A stretch of 9,298 nucleotides of DNA from CALAED01 sp937891035 (GTDB lineage: Bacteria > Actinomycetota > Actinomycetes > Streptosporangiales > Streptosporangiaceae): NCBI GenBank assembly GCA_035642125.1, contig DASQSZ010000307.1, positions 1-9,298 of the forward strand. Reading direction: 5' to 3'. A program made the position numbers and the translations under genes. Shown here one piece after another: positions 4,612 to 9,298 of the stretch (position 1 is its first letter; every line of letters begins with the position of its first letter). Below the pieces are notes generated by a model. It was given only the letters and a program-made list of their open reading frames with translations. It was not told where the DNA came from and did no database searches.

Positions 4612-5871
4612 ATGCCCAGATTGTCGCCGTTGTCGTCCCTCACCCTTCCGTGGACGACGATGAAGCTGGCCTCGCGGTTCTTCGTGCCGCTTGTGCTGTG
4701 GTTCACCGTTGGCCAGTTGCTGCGCTACGGCAGCTTCTACACGGCCTACCGGTTCATCGGCAACGGCGTGGTGCCGATGCTCGCGCTCAGCTTCGGCGTA
4801 TTGATCGAGCTCGCGGTGACCGTGGCGATGCTGCACAGCCTCCGCGACGGGCTGTCCGCGATCCGGCGCGAGGGCATGGACCAGCAACTCGCGCCCTGGG
4901 CCGCCCGAGACGAGGAGTCGATCTTCGACGCCATGGGGCGGGCGCTGTTCCCGTTCCTGATCTTCTACGTCGCCTGGGGCTGGTTCGCCAACGACGCGAG
5001 AGAGCTGAGCGCCTTCGCGCGGGGACGTGACTTCGCCGAAAGCGGTGGCTCGTTCTTCGCGCAAGAGGGGCTCGCGATCATCGTGACCCTGGCCGACCAC
5101 ATATACGTCGCGGCGATCGCCACCGCCGCGTTCTTCGTCGTGAAGACCGCCACAGAGTGGTGGCTGCTGCCGCGGCTGGCGCGGATCGGCCCGCTGCTGC
5201 TCGCCGTCTTCGAGCTCAACTGGACGTTGTTCGGCCTCTTCACCGTCGACCACTACCGCCGCAACGTCGCGGGCTGGTTCACCGACCGGGCGATTTGGGG
5301 CGACATTAGCGATCTGTTCGGGTGGCTGACGCCGCTGTGGGCCCCGTTCAAGTTCGCGGTGCTCAGCGGCCTCGTGTGGCTGGTGATCGCGGGGGTCGTG
5401 CTCGGGGTCGACGCCGATGAGGAGTCGGCCATCGGCAAGGGCCGCTTCGGGCGCCGGCTGGCCACGATGAGCGGAATCCACAAGCGACGCAGCCCGCGCG
5501 AGGTGTTGTCGAGAGAACTGCGGGAGAAGTGGTTCCCCGCGGTGCACGGATTCAGGATGGTCCGGCGCGCCGGGTGGATGACCTTCGGCGTCTTCTGCGT
5601 GCTGTTCACCGGCCTCGACACGGGCCGGGAGTACCTGCGGCGCGGCATCTACTACCTGCTCGGGCCGCACGAGGTGCCGTGGTGGATGCTCCGGTTGCCG
5701 GTTGTCAACTTCACCGTCGAGCTGATCTACGATGTGCTTCGCATCTGCCTGCTGGCGGCGGCGTTCAATCTCCTCGTGGCCAGGGTCAATGCGCGAAACG
5801 CAGCACGTCGAGCACCGTCCGTTCCGGGCGATGGAACGGCTGGATATGCAGGTCAAGCACCACTGAGGTGA
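4612..5871 (+). CDS. Polytopic membrane protein of unknown function
   Basis: 419 residues from ATG 4612, chosen because the -10 element sits 8 nt upstream; an internal ATG at 4660 (Met17) has no better ribosome binding site. Hydrophobic segments lie at about 23-46, 50-76, 107-125, 151-179, 190-212, 241-266, 322-340 and 360-390, suggesting eight membrane passes. A long loop between the sixth and seventh (about 267-320) is strongly charged, with GKGRFGRRLATMSGIHKRRS and an RELREKW motif, and is probably cytoplasmic. Trp and Tyr are plentiful near segment ends. No transporter, enzyme or channel motif was recognised, and I cannot assign a family. The last 28 codons overlap the 3' end of the opposite-strand gene, and the tail (AARRAPSVPGDGTAG) looks disordered, so the overlap costs little structurally. 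It is transcribed alone, with no same-strand neighbour close by. Confidence 0.75.
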   Translation: MPRLSPLSSLTLPWTTMKLASRFFVPLVLWFTVGQLLRYGSFYTAYRFIGNGVVPMLALSFGVLIELAVTVAMLHSLRDGLSAIRREGMDQQLAPWAARDEESIFDAMGRALFPFLIFYVAWGWFANDARELSAFARGRDFAESGGSFFAQEGLAIIVTLADHIYVAAIATAAFFVVKTATEWWLLPRLARIGPLLLAVFELNWTLFGLFTVDHYRRNVAGWFTDRAIWGDISDLFGWLTPLWAPFKFAVLSGLVWLVIAGVVLGVDADEESAIGKGRFGRRLATMSGIHKRRSPREVLSRELREKWFPAVHGFRMVRRAGWMTFGVFCVLFTGLDTGREYLRRGIYYLLGPHEVPWWMLRLPVVNFTVELIYDVLRICLLAAAFNLLVARVNARNAARRAPSVPGDGTAGYAGQAPLR

Positions 5872-6796
5872 GCACAGTCGGCGGCACCGTGGCGGTGACC
5901 CGCACGATCGGCATGCTGCCCACCGGCGGCTCGTCGCTGGAGACGCTCGGGTTTTCGGCCTCTCCTTCGGCCGACCACAGATTACCGGCACGGTCACGGA
6001 GTTCGTAGACCATCGTGTCGAGCTCCTCCACCCCCTTAGCGTCAAGCACCTTCGCCTGCAGCAGGAGGGTGAGCCGGGCCCCGGCGGGCGTCGACCCCGC
6101 AGCCGACGAGCCGGGCGCCGACGCCGTGGCCGGGTCGTTCTGGCGGCCGAGCAGCCGCCACTGGTTGTGGCCGAGCTTCGCCCAGGCGCCGCGTGGCACG
6201 ATCGTGACGCGCTCGTCCGGTTGGAAGGTCAGCGCGTTGTTGTGGTCGTCGTACCAGTGGATCCCCAGGTACGCCGGCACCAAGATCAGCACGGCTCCGA
6301 GTTCGATCAAGCGCCGCTTGAGCCGGCGCGGCGGAGGCGGCGCCTTGGGCGCGGCATCGCCGGCGGGGCGGCCCCCCGGCGGTGGCGGCTGGGGGCCCGG
6401 CACCGGCGGCGCGTACTCCGGCGGCGGCGGACCGTACCGCGGCCGCTCGCCATACGGCGGAGGTGGCGGCGCCGGGATCCCCGAGGGCGCCACGGGCGGT
6501 GGCGGCGCGCCGAGACCGGGCGGACCGGGGCGGCCGTGTGGTGCCGGCGGCGGCGCCGGCCGAGCGGGCGAACCAGGGGGTGGTGGCGGACCCGGCACAG
6601 CCGGCGGCGCTGACGGCGCCGCGGCGGATGGCGCCGACGGGGGCGGCGGCGCAAACATCGGCGGCCCGGGCGGTGGCCACGACGATGGCGGTGGCGGTGG
6701 TGCCGCCGGCGGCCATGGCGGCGGCCCCGGCCGGCTCGGCGGGCTCGGCGGCAGCGCCGGTGGCCGCTCGTCGGACGGAGGCGGGCGCCCGGTCAT
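5786..6796 (-). CDS. Proline-rich single-pass membrane protein, third gene of a coupled operon
   Basis: 336 residues. ATG at 6796 overlaps the stop of the upstream gene (ATGA), which decides the start; the frame is open further back but only within that gene. Residues 1 to about 155 are a low-complexity Pro/Gly/Ala arm with many PPPP runs. A basic RRLKRR patch then precedes one membrane segment (GAVLILVPAYLGIHWY, about 165-180), so the arm is cytoplasmic. The remaining 155 residues are extracytoplasmic and beta-rich (FQPDERVTIVPRGAWAKLGHNQWRLL is split here only by length: key residues are the W-A-K-L-G and Q-W-R-L-L words), with a low-complexity insert ATASAPGSSAAGST. No enzyme motif is seen. 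Proline-rich cytoplasmic arms often bind partner proteins. The C-terminal 28 codons overlap the converging gene on the other strand. I do not recognise a named family. Confidence 0.75.
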   Translation of the reverse strand: MTGRPPPSDERPPALPPSPPSRPGPPPWPPAAPPPPPSSWPPPGPPMFAPPPPSAPSAAAPSAPPAVPGPPPPPGSPARPAPPPAPHGRPGPPGLGAPPPPVAPSGIPAPPPPPYGERPRYGPPPPEYAPPVPGPQPPPPGGRPAGDAAPKAPPPPRRLKRRLIELGAVLILVPAYLGIHWYDDHNNALTFQPDERVTIVPRGAWAKLGHNQWRLLGRQNDPATASAPGSSAAGSTPAGARLTLLLQAKVLDAKGVEELDTMVYELRDRAGNLWSAEGEAENPSVSSDEPPVGSMPIVRVTATVPPTVLTSVVLDLHIQPFHRPERTVLDVLRFAH

Positions 6797-7383
6797 GATC
6801 GGTCGCCCAGATGATAGTTCGCGGCGGGCCGCGTGCTCAGTCGCGCCGCCTTCGCGTCGTCGATGCCGAGGTCGATGACGCTCTCCGCCGTCAGGTCGCT
6901 CACCGCCGGGCCATAGGTCTGGCCGATGACCACACTGGCCCCCGCGAGCCTGTCCTCGGGCACCTCGAAGACGAGCGTGCCGGACCCCCACAACATCGGC
7001 TGGTAGGTCCCGTCCGCCCTGGTCAGGACGCCTACCCGGCCGCCTTCGTTATAGGTCCTGCCGTCCCGCGTCTCCAGCCTGACGTACTTCATCTTGTACG
7101 GACGGCGTTCGGCGCGCGCGTGGAAGTGGACGACGACAAAGAGCCCGTCGGCGACGTGGGCGCCGTTGCTCAGGGACGTCGTGGTGATCGACGCCGCCAC
7201 GTCATAGCGGTCGATCCGGACGCTGAACGCGTCGTTCGTGACGACCGCGCCGATCCGGCCGTACGTCCGCAGCGGGTTCATGCTGTTGGCCTCGAGGTCC
7301 GGTTGCCGACTCCATAGCCACATCGCGGCGGCGCAGAGCGCGGCCGCCGTGACGGCCGACGCGAGGGCGCGCGCCGCCGTCAT
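6793..7383 (-). CDS. Membrane-anchored extracytoplasmic protein, DUF4352-like; second gene of the operon
   Basis: 196 residues. ATG at 7383 overlaps the stop of the first gene (ATGA at 7380-7383), and its own stop overlaps the next start (ATGA at 6793-6796). An N-terminal hydrophobic stretch (about 5-24, ALASAVTAAALCAAAMWLW) could be a membrane anchor; the cysteine within it lacks a convincing lipobox. The rest is an extracytoplasmic beta domain with GLFVVVHFHARAE, VRLETRDGRTYNEGGRV and GSGTLVFEVPEDRLAGASVV, the order of features seen in DUF4352-type immunoglobulin-like domains (first a V-rich strand, then a 'D/G-G-R-x-Y' turn, then 'G-x-L-V-F-E-V-P'). The family link is by pattern and not certain. 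The function is unknown. It is tightly coupled with its two neighbours, which argues for a shared complex. Confidence 0.75.
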   Translation of the reverse strand: MTAARALASAVTAAALCAAAMWLWSRQPDLEANSMNPLRTYGRIGAVVTNDAFSVRIDRYDVAASITTTSLSNGAHVADGLFVVVHFHARAERRPYKMKYVRLETRDGRTYNEGGRVGVLTRADGTYQPMLWGSGTLVFEVPEDRLAGASVVIGQTYGPAVSDLTAESVIDLGIDDAKAARLSTRPAANYHLGDRS

Positions 7384-8018
7384 CCGATGCCGCCCTGCCG
7401 AACGGGCACGGTCACGGTGGCCGCGATCGGGGTGTCCTTGCCGTTGAGCCAGAGGTAGCCACCGTGGTCGAACTCCAGCTGGCGGACCCACTCGTGCAGA
7501 TTCAGCGTGACCTGCGCCGGCGGCGTTCCCTTCAACCTCCAGATGAGGTCGATGCCTCGGGGGACGCGCGGCTGAAGCGTGAGTGCCGGGCCCTTGGCCG
7601 GATCGTTCCGCGCCCCCTCCGCCCGGCGCCCGGGCGCCGGTCCGAGCAGCACGCCGGCCGAGAATCCGGACGTGCCGTTGTCGATCATCACGGTGTCCTC
7701 GCCGGTGTTGGTCACCCGCATCCGCACGATGATCGCCGGGACGAGCGCGTTGTCGAGCCCGACCTTCGTCCTCTCGGTACGGGCGTTGATCACTTGTACG
7801 TCGAATCGGCCCTGGTCGACGGAGCCGCCCGGCGCCACCCGCGGGGGCGGCGTGGCCGACTGCGAGCGCCACCCCCCGGTCACCCAGGTCACGGCCGTGA
7901 GCGCGCCGGCGACCGCCACGACGATCGCCGTGGTCGGCAGCGCCCGAGAGCGGGACCGGGCGCCCGCCGGACGGGGCTCGGGAGGCCGCGCCACGGATTG
8001 CTGGGTACTCGGGATCAT
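7380..8018 (-). CDS. Membrane-anchored extracytoplasmic protein, first gene of the operon
   Basis: 212 residues from ATG 8018. A basic, Pro-rich N-terminus of about 26 residues (PPEPRPAGARSRSRALP) precedes one membrane segment (about 28-48, TAIVVAVAGALTAVTWVTGG), giving an N-in, C-out protein. Beyond a Pro-rich spacer, the domain at about 65-210 is beta-rich: RFDVQVINARTER, VPAIIVRMRVTNTGEDTVMI and LTLQPRVPRGIDLIWRL. The phrase 'R-V-T-N-T-G-E-D-T' is typical of immunoglobulin-like extracytoplasmic domains such as DUF4352. No catalytic residues are apparent. The gene is divergent from the mycosin protease across 96 bp and is probably the promoter-proximal member of the three-gene unit. I do not recognise a specific family. 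Confidence 0.75.
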   Translation of the reverse strand: MIPSTQQSVARPPEPRPAGARSRSRALPTTAIVVAVAGALTAVTWVTGGWRSQSATPPPRVAPGGSVDQGRFDVQVINARTERTKVGLDNALVPAIIVRMRVTNTGEDTVMIDNGTSGFSAGVLLGPAPGRRAEGARNDPAKGPALTLQPRVPRGIDLIWRLKGTPPAQVTLNLHEWVRQLEFDHGGYLWLNGKDTPIAATVTVPVRQGGIG

Positions 8019-8026
8019 CGTCCTCG

Positions 8027-8032
8027 ATCGTA
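8027..8032 (-). promoter_or_regulatory. Likely -10 of the three-gene operon, leaderless start
   Basis: On the minus strand the sequence reads TACGAT (TANNNT type), 8 nt before the ATG at 8018. Transcription would begin at about 8019-8020, next to the start codon. A GAGG lies only 3-4 nt before the ATG, too close for a standard ribosome site. No clear -35 is seen. Confidence 0.45.
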
Positions 8033-8061
8033 ACGGTCTGCACTGCTTCGCGGGGATCGTC

Positions 8062-8078
8062 TAGAGTCTTCGCGAAGA
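8062..8078 (+). promoter_or_regulatory. Mycosin promoter -10 with an adjoining 12-bp palindrome
   Basis: TAGAGT (8062-8067) fits a -10 element. The perfect palindrome TCTTCGCGAAGA (8067-8078) follows at once and would cover the transcription start near 8074. The CTTCGCG word of its left arm (8068-8074) also occurs at 8046-8052, exactly 22 bp away, about two helical turns. This arrangement resembles an operator for a dimeric repressor placed between two divergent promoters. No regulator can be named. Confidence 0.45.
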
Positions 8079-8114
8079 GCACCCTCGTGGGGTTGAAGAC
8101 AGAGGGAGACAACG

Positions 8115-9298
8115 ATGAGGGCGGCAAGGCTCATCGTCGCGGCCTGTCTCGCGTCGGCGCCCATGTTCGGCGCCGCGCCCGCGCTGGCCGGATCGGCGGC
8201 GCCACCGGCGATTCCACTCGCTCCGGCGGCACCGGTGGCCTGTCAGCTTCCGCCAGGGGAAACCAATGCGCCCGTCGAGCCGTGGGCGCAAAGACGCTTC
8301 GACTACGACAGGCTCTGGAAGCTCACCAGGGGTAACGGCGTGACCGTCGCCGTCGTCGACACCGGCGTGGACGCCGACCACCCGCAGCTCGACGGGCAGG
8401 TGACGAGATCCATCGACATCTCCAAGACGGACACGCGCGACTGCCTCGGCCATGGCACGAAGGTGGCCGGCATCATCGCCGCCTCGGACCAGCGCGACCG
8501 TAACCGCGCGTTCGTGGGGATCGCGCCGCGTGCCAAGATCCTTTCGGTCAAGTACACCAACCAGGAGCACTCGAACGGCGCCGATCCCAACCTCGCGAGG
8601 GCGATCAGGGCCGCCGCCGACGCCGACGGCGTACGGGTCATCAACGTCTCCTCCACCGCTCCGGATACCCCTGACCTGAGGGCGGCCGTGAAGTATGCGC
8701 AAAGCCGCGACATCTTGATCGTCGCTGCCGCCGGAAACGTCCAGGACGAGCAGAAGGGCAAGGAGTTGCCGGCGTACCCGGCGGGCTACGACGGCGTGGT
8801 CGGGGTCGCGGCGTTCGACGAGAACGGCCAGGTCAGCGACTTCTCGAACGTGCGGACCCAAATCTCGGTCGCCGCCCCCGGTCAGAACATCACCTCCACC
8901 TGGCCGGGCGGCGGGTACGCCGTGGACCAAGGCACGAGCTTCGCCACGCCGTTCGTGGCCGGATTGGCCGCGTTGATGCGCTCCTTCCGGCCGAAGCTCA
9001 CCTATCTGGAGGTGGCCAACCGCATCCGAGCCACGGCCGAGGGCGGAGCGGGGGCCGGTTCCGGCCGGGGCATGGTGAACCCGTTCGAAGCCCTCACGGC
9101 GGAGATCTCCAACACCGCGCCGGGCGCCGGGCAGCCCAAGATCGCCGTACGGCCGGTCCGGATCGACCCGCCGCCGCCGACGGACACCCGCACCCGCGGC
9201 ATCGCGCTGGCGGTGACCTTCGGCGCGCTCGGCGCCGCCGCCATGGTGGCGGTGGCCGGGGTGGTCATCCCCATGGGCCGGCGCCGCGGCTGGCGGCC
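8115..9298 (+). CDS. mycP: Type VII secretion mycosin (S8 subtilisin-like serine protease), 3'-truncated
   Basis: The frame stays open from ATG 8115 to the window end (394 codons, no stop). GGGAG lies 6 nt before the ATG. A signal peptide (about 1-25, cleavage after APALA) is followed by the mycosin N-terminal extension. The catalytic triad is D82 (VAVVDTGVD), H113 (GHGTKVAGI) and S275 (GTSFATPFVAG), with oxyanion-hole N208 (AAAGN). C43 in the extension and C110 just before the His match the disulfide pair known from mycobacterial mycosins. A Pro-rich linker and a C-terminal membrane segment (about 362-386) before RRR complete the usual plan, so only the cytoplasmic tail is missing. Mycosins sit outside the membrane on ESX machines and stabilise the secretion complex as well as cleaving substrates such as EspB. 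No ecc, esx or PE/PPE-like gene is visible in the window; they may follow on the right. Confidence 0.92.
   Translation, partial: MRAARLIVAACLASAPMFGAAPALAGSAAPPAIPLAPAAPVACQLPPGETNAPVEPWAQRRFDYDRLWKLTRGNGVTVAVVDTGVDADHPQLDGQVTRSIDISKTDTRDCLGHGTKVAGIIAASDQRDRNRAFVGIAPRAKILSVKYTNQEHSNGADPNLARAIRAAADADGVRVINVSSTAPDTPDLRAAVKYAQSRDILIVAAAGNVQDEQKGKELPAYPAGYDGVVGVAAFDENGQVSDFSNVRTQISVAAPGQNITSTWPGGGYAVDQGTSFATPFVAGLAALMRSFRPKLTYLEVANRIRATAEGGAGAGSGRGMVNPFEALTAEISNTAPGAGQPKIAVRPVRIDPPPPTDTRTRGIALAVTFGALGAAAMVAVAGVVIPMGRRRGWR

Noticed and set aside
4597..6045. 482-codon open frame on the minus strand opposite the eight-pass membrane protein
   Set aside because: Product is rich in Arg, His, Glu and Gln with no domain; the plus-strand frame gives regular membrane segments and a promoter.
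6015..6878. Gly-rich plus-strand frame resembling a PE_PGRS protein
   Set aside because: It is the complement of the Pro-rich arm; no PE domain, no ribosome site, and it crosses the coupled junction of two good minus-strand genes.
6797..6991. Longer N-terminus for the Pro-rich protein
   Set aside because: The extension lies inside the upstream coding frame and reads as Arg-rich filler; the ATGA overlap at 6793-6796 marks the proper start.
7384..8127. N-terminal extension of the second operon gene in its own frame
   Set aside because: It lies in another frame of the first operon gene, whose product has a clear membrane segment and beta domain; the ATGA at 7380-7383 sets the start.
8061..8930. 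289-codon open frame on the minus strand opposite the mycosin
   Set aside because: No domain in the product, while the plus frame shows an intact protease triad, signal peptide and disulfide cysteines.

Overview
The window is very GC-rich, with strong third-position G/C and GTG/TTG starts. The protein types (LmeA-like DUF2993, SigL-type ECF sigma with zinc-binding anti-sigma, CysA2/SseC pair, mycosin protease) are those of actinobacteria. The whole set would fit a filamentous actinomycete such as a Streptosporangiales member, but the genus is inferred and cannot be fixed from the sequence alone.

Layout, left to right. (1) 1-519 (+): the 3' part of an LmeA/DUF2993 lipid-binding protein, whose stop codon lies in a 20-bp-period tandem duplication. 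(2) 646-1982 (+): a SigL/SigK-like ECF sigma factor behind a near-perfect SigL-type autoregulatory promoter, read as a probable leaderless mRNA, then a membrane-anchored zinc anti-sigma factor. A 30-codon reading frame joins the two through ATGA overlaps at both ends. (3) 2019-4383 (+): a thiol/sulfur block holding a membrane-tethered thioredoxin-like protein (CAPC), a 26-residue leaderless leader peptide with two cysteines that is easily missed, a DUF4395 membrane protein, a two-domain thiosulfate sulfurtransferase (CysA2 type) and DUF1416/SseC. (4) 4384-4611: a gene-free gap. (5) 4612-5871 (+): an unrecognised membrane protein with about eight membrane segments, whose 3' end overlaps a converging gene by 86 bp. 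(6) 5786-8018 (-): three genes joined by ATGA overlaps, each a single-pass membrane protein with an extracytoplasmic beta-rich domain; the last carries a long cytoplasmic proline-rich arm. (7) 8115-9298 (+): a mycosin-type subtilisin protease, divergent from the three-gene operon and running off the window with no stop codon.

Two functional units stand out. The left half looks like a redox/sulfur module. The anti-sigma factor has the Cys-His-Cys-Cys spacing of redox-sensing zinc anti-sigma factors, so oxidation could free the sigma factor. The adjacent genes handle thiols and sulfane sulfur, and a cysteine-bearing leader peptide probably ties the DUF4395-sulfurtransferase-DUF1416 operon to cysteine supply. 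The right half centres on a type VII secretion (ESX) mycosin, whose divergent partner operon of three small membrane-anchored proteins is the least described part of the window. No other ESX component is visible here; they would have to lie beyond the right edge. No tRNA, rRNA, CRISPR array, transposase or phage gene was seen.
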